A stretch of DNA of 64,000 nucleotides from Mesorhizobium sp. ORS 3324 (GCA_000824825.2 LM655175.1:604-64603); one strand, 5' to 3'. Shown: positions 1 to 8,747, counted from the first letter of the stretch. Program-made: numbers and translations. The notes: a model not told the origin generated them from the sequence alone.

Positions 1-99
1 ATCAAGACCGAGGAGCCGGGCGGCCGCAAGGCGGGCGTCAAGGTCAAAAGCGTCGCCGAGCTGGTCGACAAGCTCAAGAACGAAGCCGGCGTGCTCTGA
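1..99 (+). CDS. etfB: Electron transfer flavoprotein subunit beta, C-terminal end (partial)
   Basis: Only the last 32 codons are inside the window. The tail is Lys/Val-rich and ends VAELVDKLKNEAGVL, the usual C-terminus of alphaproteobacterial EtfB. EtfB pairs with EtfA and passes electrons from acyl-CoA and other dehydrogenases to ETF-ubiquinone oxidoreductase. etfA follows after 25 bases, so the two form the expected etfBA operon. Family assignment rests on this tail and on the neighbour. Confidence 0.9.
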   Translation: MKTEEPGGRKAGVKVKSVAELVDKLKNEAGVL

Positions 100-124
100 A
101 GCGGTCAGGAAAGGAATTAGGAAA

Positions 125-1054
125 ATGGCAATTCTCCTCATCGCCGAACACGACAACGCAACCCTTTCCGATCAGACCGCCAAGGCGCTGTCGGCGACAC
201 TCCAGATCGGCTCGGACGTCGACGTGCTTGTTGCCGGCAAGGGCGCCAAGGCCGCCGCCGACGCTGCCGCCAAGCTGAAGGGCGTGCGCAAGGTGCTGCT
301 GGCCGAAGCCGACGAGCTCGCCGAGCGCCTGGCCGAGCCTCTGGCAGCCCTCGTGGTCTCGCTCGCCGGCTCCTATGACGCGATCGTCGCGCCGGCCACA
401 TCGGTCGGCAAGAACGTCTCGCCGCGTGTGGCGGCCCTGCTCGACGTGGCGCAGGTTTCCGAGATCATCGAGGTGATCTCGCCCGATACCTTCAAGCGGC
501 CGATCTATGCCGGCAACGCCATCCAGACCGTGCAGGCGACCGACGCCAAGAAGGTGATCACGGTGCGCACCGCCTCCTTCCAGGCGGCGCCCGAGGGCGG
601 CTCGGCTTCGGTCGAGACGGTCAGCGCTGCCGCCAATCCCGGCCTCTCCACCTTTGTCGAGAACAAGCTTTCCGAGACCGACCGTCCGGAGCTGACTTCG
701 GCCAAGATCATCATCTCGGGCGGCCGCGCGCTGGGCTCGGCGGAGAAGTTCCAGGAAGTCATCCTTCCGGTCGCCGACAAGCTGGGTGCTGCTGTCGGCG
801 CCTCGCGCGCCGCGGTCGACGCCGGCTATGCTCCGAACGACTGGCAGGTCGGCCAGACCGGCAAGGTGGTTGCGCCGGATCTCTACATCGCCTGCGGCAT
901 CTCCGGTGCCATCCAGCACCTCGCCGGCATGAAGGACTCCAAGGTTATCGTCGCCATCAACAAGGACGAGGAAGCGCCGATCTTCCAGGTCGCCGACTAC
1001 GGCCTGGTCGGCGACCTCTTCGTCATTCTGCCGGAGCTGCAAAAGGCGCTTTGA
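125..1054 (+). CDS. etfA: Electron transfer flavoprotein subunit alpha
   Basis: 309 residues, normal EtfA length. The N-terminal half (about 1-180) is the ETF domain. The C-terminal FAD domain carries the conserved SGGRALGS motif near residue 199, then [11 protein letters not shown], the [20 protein letters not shown] stretch and [17 protein letters not shown]. The start ATG sits behind a purine-rich ribosome site (AGGAAAGGAA). It forms the soluble FAD/AMP-binding heterodimer with EtfB and accepts electrons from flavin dehydrogenases of fatty and amino acid oxidation. It is followed by a strong terminator and then by a 3-hydroxyacyl-CoA dehydrogenase gene, a common rhizobial order. Confidence 0.97.
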   Translation: MAILLIAEHDNATLSDQTAKALSATLQIGSDVDVLVAGKGAKAAADAAAKLKGVRKVLLAEADELAERLAEPLAALVVSLAGSYDAIVAPATSVGKNVSPRVAALLDVAQVSEIIEVISPDTFKRPIYAGNAIQTVQATDAKKVITVRTASFQAAPEGGSASVETVSAAANPGLSTFVENKLSETDRPELTSAKIIISGGRALGSAEKFQEVILPVADKLGAAVGASRAAVDAGYAPNDWQVGQTGKVVAPDLYIACGISGAIQHLAGMKDSKVIVAINKDEEAPIFQVADYGLVGDLFVILPELQKAL

Positions 1055-1083
1055 CGCCTTCTGCTTAGGCATATTAAAATCCG

Positions 1084-1117
1084 AAGGGTGGGGTAGACGA
1101 AGTCGCCCCACCCTTTT
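1084..1117 (+). terminator. Rho-independent terminator after etfBA
   Basis: A perfect 10-bp stem (AAGGGTGGGG at 1084-1093 with CCCCACCCTT at 1106-1115) has a 12-base loop and runs into TTTT. It lies 30 bases after the etfA stop codon. Confidence 0.85.
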
Positions 1118-1142
1118 AGTTTGCGCTGCACAAAAAGCAGGC

Positions 1143-1244
1143 TTGAAGCAGTTCCAGCAAAAGTGTGCAGCGGTTTTGCGTTCGGAATTGCGCGAAACAA
1201 GAAATGGGAGCATTTCCGCTTTTTCGAAGAAACGGAAATGCTCC
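1143..1244. repeat. Two palindromic repeat units before the hydroxyacyl-CoA dehydrogenase gene
   Basis: The first unit (about 1146-1198) has GTTCCAGCAAAAGTGTGCAG at one end and GGAATTGCGCGAAAC at the other. A variant copy lies at 56206-56275. The second unit is a perfect 12-bp stem, GGAGCATTTCCG (1207-1218) with CGGAAATGCTCC (1233-1244), ending 16 bases before the next start codon. Both resemble dispersed intergenic palindromes of rhizobial genomes. The second could also influence translation of the downstream gene. Confidence 0.65.
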
Positions 1245-1260
1245 AGACGGGATTGGGGTA

Positions 1261-2139
1261 ATGAGCAAGATCGAGACGATCGGCATTGTCGGCGCGGGTC
1301 AAATGGGGGGCGGCATCGCCCACGTCTCGGCGCTGGCCGGATACAAGGTCCTGATCCACGACATCTCGTCCGACCGCATTGAGAAGGGCATCGCCACCAT
1401 CAGCGGCAACATGGCCCGCCAGGTCGGCTCTGGAAAGCTCGAGGAGAAGGCGCGCAACGAAGCGATGGCGCGCATCTCCGCGGCATCTGCCATGGCCGAT
1501 CTTGCCGCGGCCGACCTCGTGATCGAGGCGGCGACCGAGGATGAGACGGTCAAGCGCAAGATCTACGCCCAGCTCTGCCCGCAGCTCAATCCGGAAGCGA
1601 TTCTGGCGACCAACACCTCATCGATCTCGATCACCCGGCTCGCCGCGCAAACCGACCGGCCCGAGCGCTTCATCGGCATACATTTCATGAACCCGGTGCC
1701 GGTGATGAAGCTGGTCGAGCTGGTGCGCGGCATCGCCACCGAGGACAAGACCTTCGAGGTGGCCAAGACCTTCGTCAATCAACTCGACAAGACGATCACC
1801 GTCTCGGAGGACTTCCCGGCCTTCATCGTCAACCGCATCCTGCTGCCGATGATCAACGAGGCGATCTACACGCTCTATGAAGGCGTCGGCACGGTCGATG
1901 CCATCGACACCGCCATGCGGCTCGGCGCCAATCATCCGATGGGACCGCTGCAGCTTGCCGATTTCATCGGCCTCGACACCTGCCTGTCGATCATGCAGGT
2001 TCTGCATGAGGGGCTTTCGGACTCGAAATACCGCCCCTGCCCGCTGCTGGTGAAATATGTCGAGGCCGGCTGGCTCGGCCGCAAGACCGGCCGCGGCTTC
2101 TACGACTATCGCGGCGACCATCCGGTGCCGACGCGCTGA
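1261..2139 (+). CDS. hbdA: 3-hydroxybutyryl-CoA dehydrogenase
   Basis: 292 residues, typical of the short NAD-dependent 3-hydroxyacyl-CoA dehydrogenases. The N-terminal Rossmann fold has GAGQMGGGIA (residues about 11-20). A conserved NTSSISI motif and the catalytic-histidine segment GIHFMNPVPVMKLVE follow. The C-terminal helical domain contains FIVNRILLPMINEA and the closing GRKTGRGFYDY. The enzyme oxidises (S)-3-hydroxybutyryl-CoA to acetoacetyl-CoA in beta-oxidation or butanoate metabolism. The neighbouring etfBA genes supply the electron carrier for the preceding acyl-CoA dehydrogenase step. The ATG at 1261 is chosen because an in-frame upstream extension would run through the repeat and is not family-like. 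Confidence 0.93.
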   Translation: MSKIETIGIVGAGQMGGGIAHVSALAGYKVLIHDISSDRIEKGIATISGNMARQVGSGKLEEKARNEAMARISAASAMADLAAADLVIEAATEDETVKRKIYAQLCPQLNPEAILATNTSSISITRLAAQTDRPERFIGIHFMNPVPVMKLVELVRGIATEDKTFEVAKTFVNQLDKTITVSEDFPAFIVNRILLPMINEAIYTLYEGVGTVDAIDTAMRLGANHPMGPLQLADFIGLDTCLSIMQVLHEGLSDSKYRPCPLLVKYVEAGWLGRKTGRGFYDYRGDHPVPTR

Positions 2140-2155
2140 GCTTTCTCAGCTATGC

Positions 2156-4132
2156 TCAAGACGCCGCGGCAAGCGGCGTCACCGTGTCTTCCCCCATGTC
2201 CTCGTCCGACGCTGCCGAAACGCAGCCGCGTCCGGCCGCCTTGGCCGCATAGCAGGCGGCATCGGCGCGGGCGATAATCTCGTCCGCTTCGCCGCAGCCG
2301 GCGCGGATCGGCGCGAGCCCGATGCTGGCGCCGATCGAATGCGGGCGGCCATCCCAGCTGAAGTCCAGGTTGCGGATGGCGCTGATGACGGAACGCGCCG
2401 CGACCGGCCCCCTGGCCGATGCGCCAGACTTCAGGATGACGGCGAACTCGTCGCCGCCGAGGCGGGCGACGATGTCCTCAGGCGCAAGCACGTTGCGGAT
2501 CGCATCGGCGACGCGCTTCAACAGCGCATCGCCCGCGGCGTGGCCGCCAGTGTCGTTGACTGCCTTGAAATGATCGAGGTCGACGAACAGGAACTGGTGC
2601 TCGCCGCCATCGAGACGGCACTGATCGACCAGCTCCTCCATCGTGCGGATGAAGCTCGAGCGATTGGCGAGCCCGGTCAGCGCGTCATGGGCGGCTGCGT
2701 AGGCGAGCTGGCGCTGCAGGGCGCGCGCATCGGTGAAATCCTGGAAGACGATGACCAGCCCGCAGAATTCATCGCGGTCGTTCATGATCGGCGACACCAC
2801 CTGGCGGATGCTGCACCGCGTGTCGTCGCGCCGGACAAGAACAGCGCGGGTATTCTGGTCGCTGTAATGGCGGTCGCTGGCGGAAGGCGGCGTCAGGCCG
2901 ATCCTCTGCCCGGTTTCCTCGTCGACCGCCCAATATACATGGCCGAGCGCCTTGCCCAGCGCCTCGGCGGCAGCACCGCCGGTCAGCTTTTCGGCAACCG
3001 GGTTCATGAAGGTGATGCGGTTGGCGGCATCGGTGCAGATGACGGCGTCGCCGATCGACTGCAGTGTTACCCTCAGACGCTCCTTCTCGTCGGCCAGCAT
3101 GGCTGCCGAGACCTTGAGGCGCTCTTCGGCCTGCTTGCGCTGGGTGATGTCGGTCAGGCTGCCGATGGCCCGGATCAGCCGGCCTTCGCCGTCGCGCTCG
3201 ATCGCCTTGCCGCGGTCGAGGATCCAGACCCAATGGCCGTCCTTGTGGCGCATCCGGAATTCGGCTTCGAAGAAAGGCGTCTCTCCGGCAAGGTGCGCCC
3301 GCTCCGCCTCGCCGACATGCTTGAGGTCGTCCGGATGGATCAAAGTCAGCCAGCGGTCGGGATCGCCGTCCAGCTCGCCATCATCGTAGCCCAGCATTCT
3401 CACCCAGGTTTCGGAGTAGGTCGTGCCGCCCTTGCGCATGTCGAGGCTCCAGACGCCTTGTCCGGCGCTTGTCAGCGCAAAGTTCCACCGCGTCTCTGCT
3501 TCGGCGATGCGCGCTTCGGCCTGCTTGCGCGCGTCGATGTCCTCGATCTGCGACACGAGATAGAGTGGCTTGCCGGTCTCCTCCTCGCGGATGACCGAGC
3601 CCGCGAGTTGCGCCCAGACCGGCGTGCCGTCCTTCTTGAGGTAACGCTTTTCGAAATGGAAGGAATCGATCTTCCCCTCCCTCAGCGCGACCATGGTCTC
3701 CCGCCCGAGCTGCAGATCATCCGGATGCGTGATCTGGAAGAAGGTCATCGCCTCGATTTCCGCGCGCCTGTAGCCGAGCATGGCGGCGAAGGCCGGATTG
3801 GTCTGCACGATGCGGCCGTCGAGACCGACGATGGCGACGCCGATCGCCGAATCCTCCATCGCGCGGCGGAAGCGCTGCTCGCTTTCAGCGATTTGCCGAT
3901 GGTCGTCCGCGATCCGGCGAATGAACAATGCGAAAAGGAAAAGCGACGCTCCGATCACGGCAATCGATAGCTGCAGGCAGGCCCTGAGCGCCTCATCACT
4001 GAGCTGAAAGCCCGGCGTCAGAATCGATGCGGCCACGGCAGCGATGCCGGCTGTCATCAAGACCGGCACGGCGCGCTTGCCGGCCCGCGGAGCTCTCAAA
4101 CCCAACCGCGCCACAATGCGATCCCACCCCAT
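2156..4132 (-). CDS. Membrane-anchored multi-PAS diguanylate cyclase
   Basis: About 658 residues from an ATG at 4132 (a TTG two codons upstream is possible). Two N-terminal transmembrane helices (about 23-42 and 53-71) are followed by three PAS/PAC modules: one beginning SEQRFRRAMEDSAIGVAIV, one around WNFALTSAGQGVWSLD, and one around LQSIGDAVICTDAANRI. The C-terminal GGDEF domain has the intact active motif RLGGDEFAV near residue 560 and HDALTGLANR at its start, so it should make cyclic di-GMP. No EAL domain is present. The inhibitory I-site (RxxD, five residues before GGDEF) reads APED, so the arginine is missing. The signal sensed is unknown. The gene converges with the hydroxyacyl-CoA dehydrogenase gene. 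Confidence 0.88.
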   Translation of the reverse strand: MGWDRIVARLGLRAPRAGKRAVPVLMTAGIAAVAASILTPGFQLSDEALRACLQLSIAVIGASLFLFALFIRRIADDHRQIAESEQRFRRAMEDSAIGVAIVGLDGRIVQTNPAFAAMLGYRRAEIEAMTFFQITHPDDLQLGRETMVALREGKIDSFHFEKRYLKKDGTPVWAQLAGSVIREEETGKPLYLVSQIEDIDARKQAEARIAEAETRWNFALTSAGQGVWSLDMRKGGTTYSETWVRMLGYDDGELDGDPDRWLTLIHPDDLKHVGEAERAHLAGETPFFEAEFRMRHKDGHWVWILDRGKAIERDGEGRLIRAIGSLTDITQRKQAEERLKVSAAMLADEKERLRVTLQSIGDAVICTDAANRITFMNPVAEKLTGGAAAEALGKALGHVYWAVDEETGQRIGLTPPSASDRHYSDQNTRAVLVRRDDTRCSIRQVVSPIMNDRDEFCGLVIVFQDFTDARALQRQLAYAAAHDALTGLANRSSFIRTMEELVDQCRLDGGEHQFLFVDLDHFKAVNDTGGHAAGDALLKRVADAIRNVLAPEDIVARLGGDEFAVILKSGASARGPVAARSVISAIRNLDFSWDGRPHSIGASIGLAPIRAGCGEADEIIARADAACYAAKAAGRGCVSAASDEDMGEDTVTPLAAAS

Positions 4133-4254
4133 GCGCAACTGCCCGTTGGCACTACCCTGTCGGATCGATTTTAAGGAATGGTTGCGCGAGCGGCGGCGAC
4201 CGCTCAGCTAACCGGCAAACAATTGCCGGCATGATTAAGGATCGGTGTGAAATC

Positions 4255-4893
4255 CTACCAGCGGACGAAAAACCGCCCGCCAAGCGCACCAAGCGCGGTG
4301 AGGAAGGTGATGGCGATCGTGTACCAGGTGGCGACGAACAGCGGCGAATCGTCGGTGCAGTGCGCGGCATAGAAGGTCGCCGCCAACCCGCCGGCGAGCA
4401 GGCCGGCAACCGCACCGGCCAGAACCGGGCGGGTCGGAGCGCCATAGCGCAGCACACTCAGGAAGATCGCCAGCGGACCGATGCCGATCAGCGGAATGAA
4501 GGTCATGCAGATGATCGAGTTCGAGCCGACAAGCCGCCTGCCCCAGTCGGCCTCGGGCACGACGAAAAGCTCCAGCATCACCGCGATCACGACGAGCACG
4601 GGTGCGGCGGCCATCCATAGTTTCGCCCGCCTGCTCGCCGCGCCGGGCCTCGACAGCGCCCCGATCAGGGTGAAGGCGCTGGCGGCGAGCGCAAGGGTGA
4701 AGACGAATTTGGAAAGGAAGCGCATCGTATGCATGGCGAGCATGATGTCGGGACGTGGACCGATGGTCGTGAAAAAGACCGCTGCCGCGACCACCGCCGC
4801 CACGCCGACGGCCAGCCACCAGGCCCTGCCAAGCGGCATCGCCTCGCTGCGGGCATCGGCGTCAAGCGCCTTGATAAGGTCCTCGGTTCTCAT
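4255..4893 (-). CDS. nrsF: NrsF-family (DUF1109) membrane anti-sigma factor
   Basis: 212 residues. A short cytoplasmic N-terminus (MRTEDLIKALDADAR) is followed by about six hydrophobic segments, with TIGPRPDIMLAMHTMRFLSK after the first. That is the DUF1109/NrsF pattern. Members are inner-membrane negative regulators that hold a SigF-type ECF sigma factor inactive until stress. The start codon lies one base after the stop of the sigma factor gene, so the pair is co-transcribed and probably translationally coupled. Cysteines in the membrane region (SIICMTF and AAHCTDD) could be the redox- or metal-responsive residues known for the family; that is inference. Confidence 0.85.
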   Translation of the reverse strand: MRTEDLIKALDADARSEAMPLGRAWWLAVGVAAVVAAAVFFTTIGPRPDIMLAMHTMRFLSKFVFTLALAASAFTLIGALSRPGAASRRAKLWMAAAPVLVVIAVMLELFVVPEADWGRRLVGSNSIICMTFIPLIGIGPLAIFLSVLRYGAPTRPVLAGAVAGLLAGGLAATFYAAHCTDDSPLFVATWYTIAITFLTALGALGGRFFVRW

Positions 4894-4894
4894 G

Positions 4895-5431
4895 TCATTG
4901 TCGTCCGAACCTTTTGGCGATCGCGGCAAGCCCGCGATGCAGCGACACGCGCACCGCCGTCTCGCTGATGCCGAGCTTGACCGCCGTCTCGCCGATCGAG
5001 CGGCCGTCGACCGTAATCGCCGAAACCACCGAGCGCTGCGAAGGCGGCAGGCCGTCGAGGGCACGGTTGATGTCGCGCTCGCTGACCGTCTCCGCTTCCG
5101 GCTCGGCGAAGGTCTCGGCGATCTCGTCGATCTCGACCTCGATACGCCGTCCCCGCCTGCGGAAGGCATCGATGAGCTTGAAGCGGGCGATCGCGTAGAC
5201 CCATGGCAAGACGGGCGCGTCCTCGCGCCATGTATGCCGTTTTACGTGAATGGCCAGCAAGGTTTCTTGCACGACATCCTCGGGGTCGACCCCGCCCTGA
5301 ACGATCTTGCGCCGGACGAAGCCGCGGACGAGTGCGGCTGTCCGGTGCAGAAAGTCGGCATAAGCCTTTTCGTCTCCCGCGATCGCGGCCCTGAGCAGCC
5401 GGGAGAGCTCGGCTTCATCCTTGCCGGTCAC
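4895..5431 (-). CDS. sigF: ECF RNA polymerase sigma factor (SigF-like)
   Basis: 178 residues. Region 2 spans about 20-90, with DVVQETLLAIHVKRHTWRED and the PWVYAIARFKLIDAFRRRGR promoter-melting segment. Region 4 spans about 120-175, with LDGLPPSQRSVV and the helix-turn-helix GETAVKLGISETAVRVSLHR. The start is a GTG preceded by GGGGGTGAA. It is paired with the NrsF anti-sigma gene directly downstream, the arrangement described for SigF of Caulobacter and its rhizobial homologues in metal or oxidative stress. Targets cannot be read from the window, although a self-promoter candidate lies upstream. Confidence 0.9.
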   Translation of the reverse strand: MTGKDEAELSRLLRAAIAGDEKAYADFLHRTAALVRGFVRRKIVQGGVDPEDVVQETLLAIHVKRHTWREDAPVLPWVYAIARFKLIDAFRRRGRRIEVEIDEIAETFAEPEAETVSERDINRALDGLPPSQRSVVSAITVDGRSIGETAVKLGISETAVRVSLHRGLAAIAKRFGRQ

Positions 5432-5448
5432 AAGAGTTCACCCCCGAT

Positions 5449-5475
5449 GTTCGCGTCTCGGCCCTGGTTTGTTAC
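5449..5475 (-). promoter_or_regulatory. Candidate autoregulated ECF promoter of sigF
   Basis: On the minus strand GTAAC (5475-5471) is separated by 17 bases from CGAAC (5453-5449), about 20 bases before the sigF start codon. This resembles the GTAAC/CGAA-type -35/-10 pairs reported for SigF-class ECF promoters. It is a short motif and could be chance. Confidence 0.3.
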
Positions 5476-5741
5476 GTGGCCGGCGAAATAATGTCCAAGC
5501 CAAAGTGCCGGGAAATCACGAAAGTTTGCGGGTGCCGCCACGCCCTCCAATTTTTTATGGGAAGGCGCGGCCCATGCAACGTCCGAGACGATCGCACGGC
5601 ACGATGCTGCTTATTTCGGCGGCGCAGCGATGATTTTTGCGCCATGGACATGCCGCGGTCGCCTTCAGAATCCGCGAAAACAGCCTCAGGCCGCCGCTTT
5701 TCATATTGGCATGGCCCTTGCTTTGTAACCGGCGTGCAGAG
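5476..5741. other. Intergenic stretch between sigF and the guanidine riboswitch
   Basis: I find no coding sequence here with family-like features. It must hold the promoter for the guanidine operon, but no clear sigma-70 motif stands out. An imperfect 11-bp stem surrounds the A/T-rich loop near 5540-5570 and has no following T-run. Confidence 0.4.
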
Positions 5742-5850
5742 CGTCTAGGGTTCCGGCCGTGTCGATCACGGTGCTGGTCCGAGAGACGCAACCGCCAGGG
5801 ATGCATTGAGGCATCCGGCGGAACACGGCGGGCCAAAATCCCGGGAGAAC
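5742..5850 (+). promoter_or_regulatory. Guanidine-I (ykkC) riboswitch
   Basis: All landmarks of the guanidine-I aptamer are present in order: CTAGGGTTCCG at 5745-5755, CTGGTCCGAGAGAC at 5774-5787, a variable hairpin (GGATGC/GCATCC, about 5799-5816), ACACGGCGGG at 5823-5832 and AAAATCCCGGGAGAA at 5835-5849. These are the conserved ligand-pocket segments of the ykkC family, which turns genes on when guanidinium binds. It lies 100 bases upstream of an importer-guanidinase operon, which agrees with the ligand. The expression platform probably involves AACCC/GGGTT pairing just after the aptamer and the hairpin at 5914-5932. No U-tract terminator is evident, so control may be translational. Confidence 0.93.
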
Positions 5851-5913
5851 CCTGCACGGGTTTGCTGGCGCGACCCTCTCCCCGGATGCGCGCTTCGTGA
5901 ACCCCCAACAAAA

Positions 5914-5932
5914 GTCCGGACGCAATCCGGAC
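5914..5932 (+). promoter_or_regulatory. Leader hairpin before the guanidine operon start
   Basis: A perfect 7-bp stem, GTCCGGA (5914-5920) with TCCGGAC (5926-5932), has a five-base loop. It ends just before the ribosome site AGGGGT (5940-5945) and may be part of the riboswitch expression platform. No T-run follows it. Confidence 0.5.
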
Positions 5933-5950
5933 CGTAAACAGGGGTACGCA

Positions 5951-7015
5951 ATGCTTCGCAAGCTGGCTGCAATCATCCTGGCCGCGTCACTCAGCCTTCC
6001 CTTCGTCCCGGCCGCGCAAGCGGCGCCCAAGAAAGACTTCAAGATCTGTTGGTCGATCTATGTCGGCTGGATGCCGTGGGGCTATCTCGCCGACAGCGGC
6101 ATCATGAAGCGATGGGCCGACAAATACGGCATCAATGTCGAGATCACCCGCATCAACGACTATGTCGAGAGCATCAACCAGTACACCGCCGGCGGCTTTG
6201 ACGGCTGCTCGATGACCAATATGGACGCGCTGTCGATCCCGGCCGGAGGCGGCGTCGACACAACCGCGCTGATCGTCGGCGACTTCTCCAACGGCAACGA
6301 TGCCGTCATCCTCAAGGACAAGACCGCGCTCAAGGACATTGCCGGCCAGAAGGTCAACCTCGTCGAGCTCTCGGTCTCGCACTACTTGCTGGCGCGCGCG
6401 CTGGATACGATCGGGCTCGCCGAGAAGGACATCACGGTGGTCAACACCTCCGATGCCGACATGGTCGCCGCCTATGGCACCAGCGAGGTCACCTCCGTCG
6501 TCACCTGGAATCCGCTGGTTTCGGAAATCGTCGCCATGCCGGGCGCCCACAAGGTGTTCGATTCGACGCAGATTCCCGGCGAGATCATCGACCTGATGGT
6601 CGTCAACACCGCTACGCTGAAGGACAATCCGGCGCTCGGCAAGGCGCTCGTGGGCGCGTGGTACGAAGCGATGGCGCTGATGACCTCCGGCACACCCCAA
6701 GGCAAAGCGGCCAAGGAAGAGATGGCCAAGGCGTCGGGCACCGATCTTGCCGGCTTCGACGCCCAGCTCGCATCGACGGCGATGTTCTTCGAGCCGGCCA
6801 AGGCGGTCGAGTTCACCAAGGGTGCCGAACTGCCCAAGACGATGGATCTCGTCCGCAACTTCCTGTTCAGCCACGGCATTCTCGGCACCAATGCGCCCAA
6901 TGTCGATGTGATCGGCATGAGCTTTCCCGACGGCTCGACATTAGGCGACGCCGGCAACGTCAAGCTGCGGTTCGATCCGGCCTTCATGGCGGAGGCGGCG
7001 GCCGGAACGCTCTAG
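5951..7015 (+). CDS. ABC transporter substrate-binding protein, probable guanidine import
   Basis: 354 residues from the ATG at 5951, preceded by AGGGGT. A GTG 54 bases upstream is in frame but lacks a ribosome site. A signal peptide occupies about residues 1-24 and ends in AQA. The mature protein is an NMT1/taurine-type periplasmic binding protein, with FKICWSIYVGWMPWGYLADSG, a GGFDGCSMTNMDAL pocket segment and TSVVTWNPLVSEI. Homologues are commonly annotated as urea-carboxylase-associated or nitrate/taurine binding proteins and recur under ykkC riboswitches. Guanidinium as ligand is inferred from the upstream guanidine-I riboswitch and the downstream guanidine hydrolase. Confidence 0.88.
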   Translation: MLRKLAAIILAASLSLPFVPAAQAAPKKDFKICWSIYVGWMPWGYLADSGIMKRWADKYGINVEITRINDYVESINQYTAGGFDGCSMTNMDALSIPAGGGVDTTALIVGDFSNGNDAVILKDKTALKDIAGQKVNLVELSVSHYLLARALDTIGLAEKDITVVNTSDADMVAAYGTSEVTSVVTWNPLVSEIVAMPGAHKVFDSTQIPGEIIDLMVVNTATLKDNPALGKALVGAWYEAMALMTSGTPQGKAAKEEMAKASGTDLAGFDAQLASTAMFFEPAKAVEFTKGAELPKTMDLVRNFLFSHGILGTNAPNVDVIGMSFPDGSTLGDAGNVKLRFDPAFMAEAAAGTL

Positions 7016-7026
7016 GACCGATCGTC

Positions 7027-7929
7027 ATGCTAGCCAGAGGAACCGGTGCTGCACAAACCGGGACAGGCGCGAACTTGGCCAGCCAGCTCGCCAGCGTGCC
7101 GAAGACACGGCTTCGCCTGATCAACGCCACGGTCTCGCGCGGCGGAGCGGTGTTGCTTGGCGCGCTGCCGTTCGCGGCCGTTGCCGCGGTCTATCTGGCC
7201 TCTTCGGCGCAACGGTTGGCCGTCAACGCCAACGACAAGCTGTTGCCTTCCCCGGCGCAGATGTGGGCCGCGTTCCTCGACCTGGCGACCGTGCCTGACA
7301 AGCGCTCCGGTGACCTGATCCTGTGGGCCGACACCTATGCCAGCCTGGTCAGGCTGTTCGCGGGCGTCGGCCTGGCGACGCTGGTGGCGCTCTTGCTGGG
7401 CATCGCCATCGGCTTCATCCCGCGCGTCAGGGCGTTCTTGCTGCCCTTCGTCACCGTTGTCTGCGTTATCCCGCCCCTGGCGCTGCTGCCGATCCTGTTC
7501 ATCGCGCTCGGGCTCGGCGAAACGGCCAAGATCACCTTGATCGCCATTGGCGTGGCGCCGGTCATGGTGCGCGACATCGCCAACCGGGTCATGGAACTGC
7601 CGCCCGAGCTCGTCGCCAAGGCGCAGACGTTCGGCGGCAACAGCTGGACAATGGTTCTAAGGCTGGTCCTGCCGCAAACCATGCCGCGCCTCATCACCTG
7701 CGTGCGGCTGGCGCTGGGACCGGCCTGGCTGTTTCTGATCGCGGCGGAGGCCATCGCCTCGACCGAGGGGCTGGGCTACCGCATATTCCTCGTCCGGCGC
7801 TACCTGTCGATGGACGTCATCCTGCCCTACGTCGTCTGGATCACGCTGCTTGCCGTCGCCACCGACTGGCTGCTGGCGCGGCTCTCGCGCCTGGTTTCCC
7901 CCTGGGCTCATCCGGGGTCGGGCAAATGA
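7027..7929 (+). CDS. ABC transporter permease, probable guanidine import
   Basis: 300 residues. It belongs to the SsuC/TauC (BPD_transp_1) permease family with about six membrane helices. A periplasmic region of about 40 residues follows the first helix. The cytoplasmic EAA loop reads ELPPELVAKAQTFGGNSWTMV, near residues 197-216. The start ATG lies 11 bases after the binding-protein stop, and the 3' end overlaps the ATPase start by four bases (ATGA). It works with the binding protein upstream and the ATPase downstream. Confidence 0.9.
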   Translation: MLARGTGAAQTGTGANLASQLASVPKTRLRLINATVSRGGAVLLGALPFAAVAAVYLASSAQRLAVNANDKLLPSPAQMWAAFLDLATVPDKRSGDLILWADTYASLVRLFAGVGLATLVALLLGIAIGFIPRVRAFLLPFVTVVCVIPPLALLPILFIALGLGETAKITLIAIGVAPVMVRDIANRVMELPPELVAKAQTFGGNSWTMVLRLVLPQTMPRLITCVRLALGPAWLFLIAAEAIASTEGLGYRIFLVRRYLSMDVILPYVVWITLLAVATDWLLARLSRLVSPWAHPGSGK

Positions 7930-8735
7930 GCCGCATCGTCGTCCACGCACTGGAAAAAAGCTATGGCGACGCCCGCGTGCTGGAACGTGTGAACGTCACC
8001 GCCGAGCCTGGCGAATTCCTGTCGCTGGTCGGCGCCAGCGGATGCGGCAAATCGACTTTCCTGCGCATCCTGCTTGGCCAGGAGCAACAGAGCGGCGGCG
8101 TGGTCATCATCGGAGACCGCCCGATCGTGCCCGAGCCGACGCCGCAGCGCGGCATCGTCTTCCAGCGCTACTCGGTGTTTCCGCATCTGACCGCGCTGCA
8201 GAACCTGCTGCTGGTCGAGGACTTCCGCTCCGGCGGACCGTTCGGCCGCGTCTTCGGCGCAAGGCGCAGAACCGCGCGGCAGGAGGCCGAAACCATGCTG
8301 GAACGCGTCGGCCTCGCCCATGCGCGCGACCTTTATCCGGCATCGCTTTCGGGCGGCATGCAGCAGCGGCTGGCGATCGCCCAGACCTTGCTTGGCCGGC
8401 CGCAGGTCCTGCTTCTCGACGAGCCGTTCGGGGCGCTCGATCCGGGCATTCGCGTCGAGATGCACGAATTGCTCACCGAGCTGTGGATCGAGCACGGCAT
8501 GACGGTGGTCATGGTCACCCACGACATCGGCGAGGCCTTCAAGCTCGGCACCCGCGTGCTTGTCTTCGACAAGGTGCGCCACGACCCCCAGTTTCCGTCC
8601 GCCTACGGCGCGACGATCACCTACGATCTGAAGCTCGACCGCAAGAGCCGGGCTTCCGCACGAGACGTGGCCGAAGTGGCCGCGATGGTCGGGACGACCC
8701 GACTGGACAGCGCAATCGCGACGACGGCGTCGTAA
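7926..8735 (+). CDS. ABC transporter ATP-binding protein, probable guanidine import
   Basis: 269 residues with all ATPase motifs: Walker A GASGCGKST (about 37-45), Q-loop FQRYSVFPHL, signature LSGGMQQRLAIAQ, Walker B VLLLDEPFGALD and the switch histidine in VMVTHDIGEAF. It is of the SsuB/TauB type. The ATGA overlap with the permease gene indicates translational coupling. It energises uptake by the neighbouring permease. The C-terminal 50 residues (FDKVRHDPQFPSAYGATITY onward) are a tail seen in urea-carboxylase-associated ATPases. Confidence 0.92.
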   Translation: MSRIVVHALEKSYGDARVLERVNVTAEPGEFLSLVGASGCGKSTFLRILLGQEQQSGGVVIIGDRPIVPEPTPQRGIVFQRYSVFPHLTALQNLLLVEDFRSGGPFGRVFGARRRTARQEAETMLERVGLAHARDLYPASLSGGMQQRLAIAQTLLGRPQVLLLDEPFGALDPGIRVEMHELLTELWIEHGMTVVMVTHDIGEAFKLGTRVLVFDKVRHDPQFPSAYGATITYDLKLDRKSRASARDVAEVAAMVGTTRLDSAIATTAS

Positions 8736-8747
8736 CGGAGGTTTTCC

